DNA of 64,000 nucleotides, from positions 110,495,454 through 110,559,453 of the forward strand of contig OW240918.1 of the NCBI GenBank assembly GCA_933207985.1, written 5' to 3'. The notes under the pieces were generated by a model. It did no database searches. It saw only the letters and a list, made by a program, of their open reading frames with translations, and was not told the DNA's origin. Position numbers and translations under genes: made by a program. Shown piece by piece: positions 25,092 through 36,589 of this stretch (position 1 is the first letter of the stretch; every line of letters starts with the position of its first letter). The stretch comes from Pelobates cultripes. Lineage: Eukaryota; Chordata; Amphibia; Anura; Pelobatidae.

Positions 25092-25673
25092 AAGGACACT
25101 ATAGTCACCAGAACAACTTCAGCTTATTAAATTTGTTCTGGTGTGTAGAATCATCACCTTCAGGCTTTTTGCTGTAAACACTGTCTTTTCAGAGAAAATG
25201 CAGTGTTTACATTACAGCCTAATGATAACGTCACTGGCCACTCCTCAGATGGCTGTTAGAGATCCTTCCTGGGTCATGGCTGCCTAAAATGCATCCAAAC
25301 ATTCAGTATCTCCTCCCTCTGCATGCAGACATTGAACTTTCCGCATAGAGATTCGTTGATTCAATTCATCTCTATGAGGAGATGCTGATTGGCCAGGGCT
25401 GTGTTTAATCATGCTGGCTCTGCCCCTAATCTGCCTCCTTGTCAGTCTCAGCCAATCCTATGGGGAAGCATTGTGATTGGATCAGGCTGCCACTTCTGAT
25501 GATGTCAGCAGACTGCTTGTTTTTCTGAGTCTAACAGCATGCAGAGTTACTGCGTCAGGCTTGAATACAGTAAGATTTTTCCTATATTTATGGAGGCCAG
25601 AGGGGCTACATGGTGGTTTTAACACTATAAGGTCAGGAATACATGTTTGTGTTCCTGACCCTATAGTGATCCT
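25092..25673. mobile_element. TTAA-target MITE (582 bp)
   Basis: TTAA duplications lie at 25088-25091 and 25674-25677. Ends are inverted: 'aaggacactatagtcacc' on the left against 'aggatcactatagggtc' read inward from the right. The body contains 'ttctggtgtgtagaatcatc' and 'gcagtgtttacattacagcc'; the second is shared, slightly changed, with the fragment at 45210-45410. No coding capacity. TTAA suggests mobilisation by a piggyBac-like transposase. Confidence 0.8.
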
Positions 25674-26158
25674 TTAAAGGTATTGTTTGTATTTTATTCA
25701 TGTGCACTTTTTTTTTTTTAATAAATTAAGTGGTATGAACATCACATTGCACTATTTGTGTGTTATCTAGTGTCTTAAAGACAAAGCACACATTTGTATT
25801 TCTTGTTTCATAAGCATTGCCTAATTTTTGCAAAAGATTTAAGATTGAAAAATAAAATCATATGAGGGTTTATTCTCTATAATGTAATTTATGGTGACTT
25901 GACATGCATCTTACAAAATTATGGGTAAAATTGTTAATCTAAGACTTTATATTTTTGGCCTTAGATTTGCATGTTTTTTTTTAACTTATCTCAGTTCACT
26001 ACAGGCAGTGAAAAATTTATATTGCACTATATCCATAGAAACCACACTCAATCCACAAGAAAGCCAAGGGTGCTCAACTGGACCATGGAGCAGCACAATC
26101 CAAATAAATGTAGTCATCAAAAATAGAAAAGAGGTCCAGATACACCAATAGCTCAAGG

Positions 26159-26294
26159 CAGGGGTAGGCAACCTTTGGCACTCCAGATGTTGTGGACTAC
26201 ATCCCCCATAATGCTCTTACACCCATAATGCTGGCAGAGCATCATGGGAGGTGTAGTTCAAAATACCTACAGTGCAGAAGGTTGTCTATGCCTG
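26159..26294. mobile_element. hAT-like MITE with 8-bp target duplication
   Basis: The element is 136 bp. The left end caggggtaggcaacctt and the right end aaggttgtctatgcctg are inverted repeats with three mismatches. Flanks gctcaagg (26151-26158) and gcttaagg (26295-26302) agree at 7 of 8 bases, the target-duplication size of hAT elements. The PLE inverted-repeat sequence is interrupted exactly here, so this MITE arrived after the PLE. Confidence 0.9.
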
Positions 26295-26325
26295 GCTTAA
26301 GGTAAATTTATTAGAACAGAAGGTA

Positions 26326-26376
26326 CACTACAGCTTGACAAAAGACCCATTTGTGGGTCGAAACGTTGCAGTGGGT
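26326..26376 (+). ncRNA. Hammerhead-like motif with U3/A8 core (copy c)
   Basis: TTGACAA lies at 26335-26341, stem II gaccc/gggtc follows, GAAA is at 26360-26363, ACGT at 26363-26366 and U at 26367. Stem I upstream (cactacagc) pairs with gcagtgggt with a single A-A mismatch and a G-U pair. Core positions 3 and 8 are U and A instead of C and G. Confidence 0.6.
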
Positions 26377-27426
26377 CTTTAAAAGGATAAGACTAAAGTG
26401 AAGTGGCTGTTCCACTAGAGATGGAGAAATTTGGACATCCACTTCACCAAATGATATCTCTAGATTATTACAATAATTGTTAGGTATAACCTTTATTAAG
26501 CCGACTAGGCAAAGCAAAAACGATAAATAATAATAAAGTAGTAGTGAAACACTCGTGAAAAAACACGTGAAGTAAAAAGTGGGTAGATGTGGTTTGGATA
26601 TCCTCAGAATGTATTGGGGTAATTTGGATAACTTAGCTGAGAACACTAGTAACCAGTACAGTATAGTACCGTGTATGTTCAGTCACATATCACATAATTA
26701 CTCCCCCTAAAGTCTACAGGGATCTAAAAAATCCCAACTATATAGAGGTACATCCACAGAGATTCCCATAGACACTAGTATATTTTCACAGCATACACTT
26801 TCAGTTTAGATAAATAGTATCCATATAAATTAAACTTATCATACAGATTTATCCAAAGTGTTGCAGGTAAAGACAGAGTCTAGGGAGAAGCTGAGAGACA
26901 CTGTATGTATAGTGTGTTACTCAGTATTTAGGTGGTCATCACAGTAGGTAAAGACTTACATAGATCTAGACAGATAGTTTGAGTAAAAAAGTCCTGGAGG
27001 TTAATATGCAGATGTCTTAAAGGATGGATAAACTTACATAGTTCCTATATAGATATATAGAGGTGCCCACCCAACAGCATGAATCCCTCCCAGGCACAAA
27101 AGAGCACTTCAAAATATAGAGCACTTCAATATATATAGAGACTACCTGCACTTGCTAGATCCAGCTCATGTCTATACTACACACTGCTGCTTGAAGACTC
27201 CTATGAATGCTGCACACTGCTGCTTCAAGGCAGCCTAACACTAAAGATCACTAGCTGTATATTCTAACTAGGTATATAGAGAGTCCTAGTAGTGACCCTA
27301 ATTATGGCTTAAAAAAAACAAGAATAATGCCAGCTAAATAGTCAAAATAGATAATCTAAATGTCCCCCAGTTGTAGTGACTAAATCACTATTCACATCCC
27401 CCACTAGTAAAAACAAAAGACCGGCA

Positions 27427-27475
27427 AACGCTCGACGCGCGTTTCGGCGTGATCACACGCCTTTATCAAGAGCAC
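27427..27475 (-). ncRNA. Hammerhead-like motif with U3/A8 core (copy d)
   Basis: On the minus strand, TTGATAA (27463-27469) is followed by a perfect 6-bp stem II ggcgtg/cacgcc with loop tgat. GAAA is next, then the 8-nt palindrome ACGCGCGT (27435-27442) and C as the cleavage-site base. Stem I gtgctc/gagcgt pairs over six positions with two G-U pairs. This is the best-formed of the U3/A8 copies and lies in the 3' terminal repeat of the PLE encoded at 28269-29150. Confidence 0.7.
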
Positions 27476-28268
27476 CTAGCACGGCTGAAGGAAGGAGGGT
27501 AAATTTATATCGGGAAGCGTGCCGCCCATATGGTTGTGTGTCCAATCGGCTTAGTTGGGGGCGTGGCTATGACCCGATCGCGTCCTCCTCCTTCAACAAA
27601 TCTGTCCATCTACAGATCACGTGTGCTCACAAGGAGCGTCAAATATCGCCATAGTAACAGGCTGACTGCATACACATGCAGTACAGAGACACCTCTTAAG
27701 GGTCTATTTTCTACATTATTAGCTATACAGTAGGAGTTAATTAAGTGCGTTCTGATAGATACAGTTAGCCTTCATTCAGCAAGGCATCTATGTTGTAAAA
27801 GGAAAGAGAAACATGTAACACAGAGTCAATTATAAGGCTCAAAATGCAGTCATAACTCATTGCTTATTTCGATCTATCAGTCACTATAATGGTGATATAA
27901 ACTCCTAAGTCATATCATGGTGTTAACAGCACTCATTAAGCATAAGACCCAATTAGATAAGAGTCTACTAAATGCATTTATCAAACACTGTTCCACCATA
28001 AAGGTGAATTAGACATTAAATAGATATTATTCCCATAATGGCAAAATAACTGAAATGATCAGGGTCCCAATGGACTAAATGCGTGCCAGGTATAAGGTGT
28101 AGATACCAAAAAATTATTATAAACGTAGATCACAGAAAAATATAGTATAGACAAAAAGGATTTCTATTATATTATACAGATATATACAGACATATTTACA
28201 GGGTGTGTAGTTGATAGTGATTACTCCAACTAGAGTATATTTGGTGATTAAACACTAAATGGCAAGGC

Positions 28269-29150
28269 TTAAATGTAGGGAGAAAATGAAAACCCTTCAT
28301 TCAAACCATTGGGGTTAAGGGTTTTTAGTTTATATATCCATCTACATTCTTTTTGGCGTAGAAGTTTATCATAATCTCCTCGTCTCTGGTCGCGTTTGAC
28401 CCACTCTAGTCCACAAAACCTGATTGCACTAGAGTCACCCGCATGGCAGTTTTTTAGATGTCTTGAAATTGGGGTTTCCATGCGGTTTTTTGGGGATCTT
28501 ACATGTTCTTTGATCCGTTCCTTAAAGGGTCTAAACGTTTTTCCTACATACATCATTTTGCAACTACAGGTAAGGAGGTATACTAAACCAGCAGTGTTGC
28601 AGTTAAAAAACTGGGTGATCCCAAAACTCTGTTGTCCAGCACTATCTTGGACTTTCTTCGAGTCCCGAAGAATGTATTTGCATGCGACGCATCTTCCGCA
28701 TCCATAGGAACCACAGGGGGGATTTCGACCCAGCCAACTCGTTTTCTTCTGTTTCACTGAAAAGTGGCTTGGTACCAACATATCACGAAGATTTCTCCCC
28801 CTGCGTGCTGTAATAGTTGCCCTAGGGGTAAGGACGTCTTTAAGATGGACATCCTTTAAAAGGATGGGCCAGAATTTCTCAATCGACCTTTTCACTGTAT
28901 TCCATCCTGTATCGAAGGTTCCAATCATACGGATAGTCTTATTCAACGATTTTTGCTTAGATTGGTCTAGAATAAGGTCATCTCTATTCAATTCTATGGC
29001 TCTTTTGTACGCTTTCTTGAGGCATTTATTCGGGTAACCTTTTTCCCGAAATTGTTGTCTCAGTAAAGCTGCTTTTACCTTAAAGTCTGATAGGTCTGTA
29101 CAATTCCTACGTACCCTCAGATATTGTCCTACAGGAATGCCTTGTTTAGA
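28269..29150 (-). pseudogene. PLE protein C-terminal half: RT thumb and GIY-YIG endonuclease
   Basis: The frame is open for about 295 PLE-derived codons and ends at a stop after NEGFSFSPYI. It begins within GIPVGQYLRVRRNC, the thumb-region block, so the RT palm is missing. Next come the linker (EKFWPILLKD, LRDMLVPSHF), a Cys-rich knuckle (CGSYGCGRCVACKYIL) and the GIY-YIG nuclease: VYLLTCSCKMMYVGKT, the catalytic Arg region FKERIKEHVR, and the metal-binding Glu in LLRQKECRWIYKL. The nuclease nicks target DNA for priming in this family. An upstream extension of the frame to 29186 comes from an inverted ribozyme sequence, not from PLE protein. No RT activity is possible, but the nuclease domain looks intact. 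Confidence 0.9.
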
Positions 29151-29186
29151 TTGACAAAGACCCATTTGTGGGTTGAAACGTTGCAC
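29151..29186 (+). ncRNA. Hammerhead-like core, 5'-truncated (copy e)
   Basis: TTGACAA at 29151-29157, stem II gaccc/gggtt, GAAA at 29175-29178, then CGTT. The 5' strand of stem I is missing because the sequence joins the PLE frame at about 29150. Same core variant as copy c. Confidence 0.5.
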
Positions 29187-29250
29187 TGTACCTTCTGTTC
29201 TAATAAATTTGCCTGAAGCTGTTTGAGTGCCTGGACCTCTTTTCTATTTT

Positions 29251-30545
29251 TTTTTTAAACAAATATGACATTGTTAAGGAGAACATTTTATGTTTAAACA
29301 TCTTTGAGGTAACAGATATATTTTGAATTGTATATCGTCAATTCACACTACTAACATTGTAATATGACTTGAAAAAGACTACCAAGTTCGGCCTTTCATA
29401 CATCTCCATATATGCTGTTGACCAAAAAGAAGGCAAACAATGTACATAGATTATACTGGCCAATTTAAAATGTATTATTTCAGGAGGTTTTTAGTTAATC
29501 TCAAATAACACCATATTATTAGGCTCCTCAATGTTTGACCATGTTAATTATAAACAGATCAAAATGCTTCTAAATGAGACACTGAGGCATACTTTAACAG
29601 GTTCAAAACGTGTTTTATTTCTAAGAAGAACTAACACTTAGAGTCTATGTCTGGGTAATAAAAATATCCAGTTATGAAATTTCTAAATGTGCAGTCTTTT
29701 TAAGTTATAATAACAGCTACATTTCCTTACAAGTCTTAATGATCTGGGGGCTTATGGCACATTTTTCCAAACTAACTATTTTTTTGACACAGGATTTTTA
29801 AAAAAATATTTCCATTTTCTAATCTTTCTTAACAGCCTAAATGCATTTAAAATAACTGCCCAATCTTGTACTTTATCTAACCACATGCCAGTAATACCAG
29901 TTATGCCATACTTTTCATCCTATTTGCCAGTAATTCCATACATGCCAATAACTATATGCCAATAACATTTTGTTATTCAAACTTGCAAGTTTACAAACTA
30001 AAATAGACACGTGGTGTAAATCATCATGCACCTAAAATGTCCATTTGCATGGTTGATATAACAACTTTTTAACTCCTTCTCGGCATTAGGATGCTTCATG
30101 CTGTGCAACACAGAGTGGGTGTGAATGGGCGTAAGTACACGTAAAAGACCCAGGTGTCAATGGATAACTAGGGTTCCTCTCTGTCTGGTGGAGCCATTTT
30201 TAGTGGAATCAGATTTTTTGATGAGCTTCTTGCAGAGCTGGAAGTAGCGATCATAATGTTAGTGGCCCCAGACTGCGCTGCTTAGAGCCCTTTTAAATTC
30301 ATTAATAAAACTGCAGCTGTGCAATTCTGCTCAGCTGTGGTTTTTCTGGACTGACCCTGGCAGGATCACCCTGTCTGTCAACAGCTTTACAAGACCACAG
30401 TGTAATAGGCTGGGAAGAAGGCTTCGCTCATAATGCTTGTGAATGTAATTATGAAAACAGCCATTAGATGGCGGTCACCACTACTGTTTTAACTAGGAAA
30501 CCCATTTTTGATATCAGAATTGATGTTAGCAAGGGGTTTCCTTTA
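29251..30545. other. No gene seen
   Basis: AT-rich sequence to about 30100, then a moderately GC stretch without open frame. Around 29890-29960 'atgccagtaataccag' variants recur irregularly. Confidence 0.35.
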
Positions 30546-30757
30546 GGCTTATTCCTTAGGGCTAGGTTAGTGTGCAGTTAGGGTTAGGGTTATGGTTATG
30601 GTAAGCTGTAGGTTATGGGTTATCTCGCTAGGATTAATGTAGGGTTAGTGTGAGGGTAAAGTAAGAGTTAATGCTGGATTTGTGTTAATGCTATTTTAGG
30701 GTTGAGATAGTGTAAGATTAAGGGTAAGATTAGGGTAAGCATATGGTTAGAGATAGT
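30546..30757 (+). repeat. Degenerate telomere-like TTAGGG-rich tract
   Basis: Interspersed 'gttagggttagggttatgg' and single 'ttagggt', 'gggtaag' words run for about 210 bp. Only two or three consecutive perfect TTAGGG units occur. An old interstitial telomeric sequence or chance G/T-rich low complexity are both possible. Confidence 0.5.
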
Positions 30758-31440
30758 GTCATCACTGGGTAAAAGTTATTGTTTGTATAGCGTTTGTGTG
30801 GGAGTTGGTATAGGGTTATCCAAATAAATAATAATAAAGAAACAATACTCAAATCCAGACAAACAAATTCACATAACACAACTCACTGGTTAGTGAAACC
30901 AGCTCATAAGCAATGGATGAGAGCAGTTGTTCAGAAGTCAGCAGGAGCAATTGAAACAATCCTCATATGTGAAAAACAATATAATATTACCCTTGTGACA
31001 TATAGTGGAACAGGGAAATAAAAAAGATATTATTACCCCTTAAAAGGAAGTGTGAAGACTCCTTTACGTCTTCGTAAATATAAATATGTAAAAGTACACA
31101 ACCTAAAATAAATAAAAACAGAGAGGGACCACAAATGGTGCAGATAAAGTTACACACCATAAAACAATAAGAACTAAGGTACACTCACAAACATAGGTTA
31201 AAATAGGCGGAGTATATAATTCTAGAACGAGGTCTTCTGTTCTTCTCTTCTCTCACTCTAAAGCTTGATGAGTGTACAACTGGATGAACATAAAGAGATG
31301 CTTTATTAGATTGCACTCACAATAGATAAGAAGTTAAAAAGCCCATCAAAATCGCAATGTTCCTTCAGTCTCTCAGGGGAAGTTTCGTTAGCACCCAGGA
31401 TCAGAAGTTGGCGAATAAATCAGGAATAGTAAAAAGAGCA
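30758..31440. other. No gene seen; perhaps part of a PLE 3' region
   Basis: AT-rich sequence adjoining a minus-strand PLE terminal repeat. It resembles the untranslated flanks of the PLE copies, but no coding remnant is visible. Confidence 0.3.
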
Positions 31441-31454
31441 AAATACAAGCTTTC

Positions 31455-31500
31455 CTGCCACCCTGCACGTTTCGTCCAAAGACTTTGTCAGGGGTATCAG
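31455..31500 (-). ncRNA. Degraded hammerhead-like motif (copy j)
   Basis: On the minus strand, CTGACAA (31485-31491) is followed by a 3-bp stem II gtc/gac, GAAA and acgtgca. Stem I taccc/gggtg pairs. Position 8 is A with C at position 3, and stem III is imperfect, so this copy looks inactive. Confidence 0.45.
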
Positions 31501-31712
31501 GCTAGTGTTCTCCAGTTGTGTCCTCGCATATCGTCTAAATATCCCGCTTGTTATTTCCTAACGGCTCGTTAGCCAATCAGGAATGAGTCCTCCGTTCAGT
31601 ACACCTGTAGGAAATAAACCCAGACTTCCGCATACTGCACCTTTCGAATATTTGCATTTCAAGCCTCATTTTCGGTAATGATGGATTCGATGTCGTGGAA
31701 TTCACGCGGCAA

Positions 31713-31738
31713 TGGAACGCATATGCATATGCGTTCCA
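31713..31738. repeat. 26-bp perfect palindrome
   Basis: tggaacgcatatg is followed directly by its exact reverse complement. The same half-site family recurs in the PLE at 59-63 kb. Confidence 0.95.
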
Positions 31739-31800
31739 TACAAGCAAGATCTTCATCTATTGATTGTATATTCCACCATACAAAAGAAAAAATAGTCCTC

Positions 31801-33069
31801 ATGGAATCCGTAACATACGAAAAAGGGGCAGTATGTGGAAGAAAGGTTTAAAAAAATCTTTGATTAAAACTCACATATACAAACCTTATATGTACCAGGA
31901 CAAGCAAGCAGGAAAAAAGTTTAAGATGTAAAGATTAAATACTGGTTTAAGTTCACATTAGAGATGGTGGTACTCCAGACATATTTAAGAGTGTCTTCCT
32001 TTACCATAAAGTATTTTTATACAGCAATAAACTATTGTTTCTACCTTGGACTTTTTTTGTCCTATTTGCTTGTCCTAAGACATTATGCTGGTACAGGTGA
32101 GAATTGATATAGGGTTAACATTAACTACCAAAAATACATTTATATCTTAGACATATTAGGCATTTAACAATCTGGACTGACATACAAATCTATTTTGAGT
32201 ACTTTTTAATTTGTTTCACTGGATGTGTAAAAAATATTATTTTTTTTCGTATTTTTAACACTATACTCAATGTTGTGTTCATTAAACATCAAGGGTATTA
32301 AATGATATTAATATGTATGGGGGCATGTGAAGAGAAACCCTTAAATTATGGTGAATCAAACCTATAGCTCAAATTCAAGATTTTGTTTTATTTCAGAACT
32401 TTGGCAATTACCTCTTCCTTAAGTGGCTAACCAAGTATAATAGTTAGAGTTTATATCAACCAGTACTAATCTCTTTCACAAATGTCCCCTACAATCTGGG
32501 GATATAGGCCTTGATTTAATAAGCTTTTTTAAAATGATTTAATATAACAGCTTTCCAGCTACATTTTATGGCAGAATGGTAATTTAAAAAATGCAAAGTA
32601 GACGCATAAGCAAAGAAGAAAATAATAATAAAGTATGTGTTTTGGTTTACATTTATTATTATTCATCATTAAATTATGTTTTTTTTGTATTCATGAGCTG
32701 AAATTTGTTCTAAATACATAATATATGTATATTTTACTTAGTCTGGTGCAAGCAGGGCATGTATGAGGTATTTTCTCAACCATATTTAAATTGGTGTTTC
32801 GATACAGATATGTCATAAGGTATTTTAGGTTTTGCTTAGTGCATGTTGCGTTATGACAGATATATGTGAAATATTTTCTATGAAGCTATGACATAATTAA
32901 AGTTAATATGGTCTTTAAAATATACCCATTACATATTGATAATTTTAATGTTTTATGTCTAAACATTAACATACGGACTTTAAAAATAAATCTGGGTTAG
33001 GGGGCAGCAATTTTCTATGAGTTCTTGAAGTTGTCATTACCAAAAAAGCATAAATTAAACAGCATTTTG
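31801..33069. other. AT-rich DNA, no gene seen
   Basis: No supported frame or repeat terminus. Confidence 0.4.
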
Positions 33070-33650
33070 AAGGGGAAACTAATATATGAGATAGACGCAT
33101 TACATGCAAAGCAAGATAGTTCAAGCCGTGATTTGTCATAAGTGCGATGATTATGGCTTACAGCTCATGAAAACCCCAAATCCACAATCTCAGTAAATTA
33201 GAATATTGTGAAAAGTTGCAAAATTCTAGGCTCACAATGTCCGACTCTAATCAGCTAAGTAAGCCATAACATCTGCAAAGGGTTTCTGAGCCTTTAAATG
33301 GTCTCTCAGTCTGGTTCAGTAGGAAGCACAATCATGGGGAAGACTGCTGACCTGACAGTTGTGCAGAAAACCATCATTGACACCCTCCATAAGGAGGAAA
33401 AGCCTCAAAAGGTAATTGCGAAGGAAGTTGGATATTCCCAAAGTGCTGTATTAAAGCACATTAATAGAAAGTTATGTAGAAGGGAAAAGTGTGGAAGAAA
33501 AATGTGCACAAGCAGCAGGGATGACCGCAGCCTGGAGAGGATTGTCAGGAAAAGGCCATTCAAATGTGTTGGGGACTTTCACAAGTGAACTGTGGCTGGA
33601 GTCAGTGCATCAAGAGCCACCACACATAGACGGATCCTGGACATGGGCTT
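33070..33650 (+). mobile_element. Tc1/mariner fragment, same family as element A
   Basis: The fragment begins within the inverted repeat ('aggggaaactaatatatgag'), lacking the outermost bases, and ends abruptly inside the transposase gene, where MITE-like sequence begins. The 3' half of the element is absent. Confidence 0.9.
33334..33650 (+). pseudogene. Tc1 transposase N-terminal remnant
   Basis: ATG at 33334 starts MGKTADLTVVQKTIIDTLHK, the DNA-binding helix-turn-helix region. SAVLKHINRKL follows, then VRKRPFKCVGDFHK with a TGA at 33586-33588. After it the frame resumes with VSASRATTHRRILDMGF. The catalytic domain is missing. It is a close relative of the protein encoded at 4342-5293. Confidence 0.88.
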
Positions 33651-33910
33651 TCCAATAAATAATGCTTTCCCATTGGGAGGTCTAATGCACGCGAGGCAAA
33701 TGTCACGCATGCGCATCAGATCTCCCCTGCCAGCGGATATCGGCGGGGTAGGAGCGTGGGTGGAGCCTGACCCAGCGCCAAGTGACATCGGTACTGGATT
33801 CAGGTAAGTGGCTTAAGCTCCGCGGGAGGTGGGGCGTGAGGGTGGGGGGACTCTATAGTGCCAGGAAAACAGGTTTATTTTACTGGCACTATATATAAGT
33901 ACACCATGCA
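33651..33910. mobile_element. MITE-like remnant
   Basis: The GC-rich stretch has 'aatgctttcccattgggag' near 33661 and ends 'ctatagtgccaggaaaacag' near 33853. Both resemble the interior and end of the MITE at 56218-56590 ('aatgctttcctatgggg', 'ctatagtgttaggaa'). Boundaries are unclear. Confidence 0.45.
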
Positions 33911-35575
33911 AATGCTCTTGCTGCTCAGTCACCAAAAAGCGCAGAGTGCATCATTTGATGCATTTGCTTCAAGCTCAGGGCGCTTTCTGCATAGTATACC
34001 CTTAGTTGACCAGTCTGCATGACTGGCAGGCAGCCTGACTTGCATTCACGCCAGGCTGGCCTTCCAATTCCACTTACTATCTGGGCTTATCCGTTACATG
34101 ATTTGCGTCCGTAGCCCTTCCTTTTATCCCATCCACCGACGTCCTGCTTCACCAGACGCTGTTTGGTGTTTTGAGGTGTGGATTTGCTTAAAAGATGAAA
34201 GTGAGAGATTAGCTTAGGGTATTGGTTTTCTTATTGCTGCATCCTGTGAGTTTCCCTCCAGCACAACCTCCACCAGATACATGACGCTTGGAAGGTATAA
34301 CTGTTTAGTGTTTTCTGTCGATAAGATTCTGTAATTAGACCCATTGTAATTTTTAGCACCAGGTCCAATTGGCTCTTTATCCAGCTTTCAATTTTGTATT
34401 AGTACTGACAGATACATCAATTCAAAATACATACTACATGTTTGTAAAGTATTTTATTATTGCATATTATTTTCTTAGTTGTGATATATGAAGTAATATA
34501 TCTATTTTGCTAAATTATAACAATAGGATTAATTCTGATTTTGATAACAAGGAATTATGTAATGATTAATTCATAGGCGATTGTTCCAATAATTTCATAT
34601 GACCCAATTTTAAGGGGATAAAAAGTTTTTTCTATACTTCTGACACAAAAAAATGCATCTGTCATGTTTTATTATGTTATTTCAATAAGCCACATTTTAT
34701 GATTTAATAAAACTCAACATAACTTGACACATAAGTCACAGTGAATCAAACCATTTTGGAGAAAGGACTGGTCTTTTAGGGGTTAGCATCAGAAACCCCA
34801 GGCGCAGATTATTCTGCACTTTCCAAGTTTAACAAATGTCCTTTTCACAAAAACAATGGGATAATGTACAGTGTAATAGCAACGGATATCAAGTTATATT
34901 AAACTAATGCAGTGCACTGTTTCACAATAATGCATGTGAACAATTAGGTTACATTTTATTTAGTATTTGGTAGGACTAAATATAAAATTATGTTAATGTA
35001 TAATTATTGCTTTTATTATTACTGTTTTATTTCTATTCAAATGCATTATACTAAATAGGTGTTTAGGGTCATCATTTTAACCCTGTACATTCCATTATTC
35101 TTACAACTGATGATTCACATACATTAGTTTTATTCACATAAATTAGTTTTATAAAAGCAATCTAACCTATTGTGCTGTTACAATAACACGTTGCCTTTTG
35201 AAAGCTTGTACGTCGAATTATGTGTATTAAGATAATTGAGAAAATAATGGTATTCCTCTGGTACCTAGGAAATATATACAAATGAAAAAAAAAACTACTT
35301 TAAAAGTTAATAAATGAATTGTTCCTGAAAAGAAAAGCCAGGGCTCTTCTTATAATAATATTCCATATACTATGAAGGCATTTAATGGATTAGACAATAT
35401 AACAGGAATGCATAAACTATATTAATATTAATGATACATTAAAAATAATGGCAAGCCTTAAGAGAATCTTCAATAACTATTGAAATGCTGTCATATAATA
35501 GTCAAAAACTATGTTGCTCAAGAAGGTTCACTGTTATCTTTAGATGTCAAATGCTTGCTTTCATCCTTCTGTTCA
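33911..35575. other. No gene seen
   Basis: AT-rich sequence without recognisable coding, terminal repeats or tandem arrays. Confidence 0.4.
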
Positions 35576-35579
35576 TTAA

Positions 35580-35954
35580 AGGGACACTCCAGATCTCTAA
35601 AGCACTTTAGCTTGCAGAAAAGCTTTCTGTGTGAAAAGTGTGTCCTATTTTTTTTATTTTGGAAAAAGTGAAGATTTCAAAAGAAATGGAAATTATACTG
35701 GTTACACCCCCCTTGCTTTTCAATTGGACAACAGGTCTTCCTGGTTTGGATTGGTTAGCTTATTTGCACTGAACTCAAGAGGCAACAATTGTCCAGAGCA
35801 CCTTACATAGACTTTTCATTGAGCTGAATTGTGAAGCCTGTGATTGGACAGTCACATAAAGTCTGGGCAGGGTTAGAAGAGGAGGGCTTGCAAAAGCTTC
35901 AGACAAAGAAATCTTGACCCTACTCGGAAAAAATTTGGAATAACACTTCATCTT
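35580..35954. mobile_element. TTAA-target MITE, right end unclear
   Basis: TTAA at 35576-35579 is followed by 'agggacactccagatctc', an end typical of the TTAA MITEs here. A TTAA at 35955-35958 may mark the right side, but the inward sequence there does not mirror the left end well. Confidence 0.45.
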
Positions 35955-36589
35955 TTAAAGCTAGTAAAGGGTAACTTAATTAGGATGAACATTCTTTTGA
36001 GGCTATTTTTTTTTTTTTTAACCAACAGTTATTCCAAGAATACCTTATTTCATTTCGAGGTAAAATAAGGAGATATTGCAGTTTCTTTTTTTAATAACTT
36101 TTAAATAATTTTATTGAACTAACAGGAATTTATAGTGACAAATTTTCGGGAGTTCCTCCGTTTATCAAGTCTAGAAGTTACAGGATTTTCTGGGCAAATA
36201 AAACACAGATACTGATATGCATTGTTTTCTCTTTCTAAAGCAGAAGATGGTGTAGGAGTTCCAGATGTCAGCTAAGATGCAGTAGAGGAATTGGCAAGAA
36301 TGGTAGAGTAGTTCCACTACCTTTCTACAAAGTTATGGTACAGACAGAACAATCTATTTATTCCGAGTTGCTACTTAATTGACGCTGGACCCATGATAAG
36401 GCTGACTCTAAGATGGTTTTTGGGAAAGAAATGTTTTTTAAAACACACAAAATGTAGCTTGTATCCAATATTCTAAGGGATACATTGGAATGTTTTCAAT
36501 GCTTGAATAACATGATATACACACTGTTAAGCTACACCATGCTCTCAGAGTTGATAGATGATTGCCCATTATTTCCACATTACATCTAC

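Larger units (their letters stand above)
24585..25770 (+). mobile_element. Penelope-like element terminal repeat, split by a MITE
   Basis: A hammerhead core at the left is followed by terminal-repeat-like sequence with 'gaataaagtctgagtacctt' and 'cttatttaggactttatg'. At 25092 a TTAA-target MITE interrupts it. The sequence resumes at 25678 with 'tattgtttgtattttattca'. No PLE coding sequence is attached, so this is a solo or strongly truncated copy. The right boundary is approximate. Confidence 0.5.
26119..29250 (-). mobile_element. Penelope-like element, 5'-truncated, with inverted end fragments
   Basis: The outer sequences are inverted copies. 'tagaaaagaggtccag' at 26123 and 'taaatttattagaacagaag' at 26304 reappear reversed at about 29225-29245 and 29193-29215. 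The coding part is on the minus strand (28269-29150), followed by a 3' region with a minus-strand ribozyme-like core at 27427-27475. Plus-strand ribozyme-like motifs sit at both outer ends (26326 and 29151). A hAT MITE lies inside the left end. The arrangement fits a 5'-truncated insertion joined to an inverted terminal-repeat fragment, a known PLE habit; two nested PLE copies are also possible. Confidence 0.75.
31441..31800 (-). mobile_element. Penelope-like element terminal-repeat fragment
   Basis: A minus-strand hammerhead-like core (31455-31500) and a perfect CpG palindrome (31713-31738) occur in the same order and spacing class as in the PLE at 58979-63563. This suggests a related terminal repeat. 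No PLE protein remnant is attached. Confidence 0.5.
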
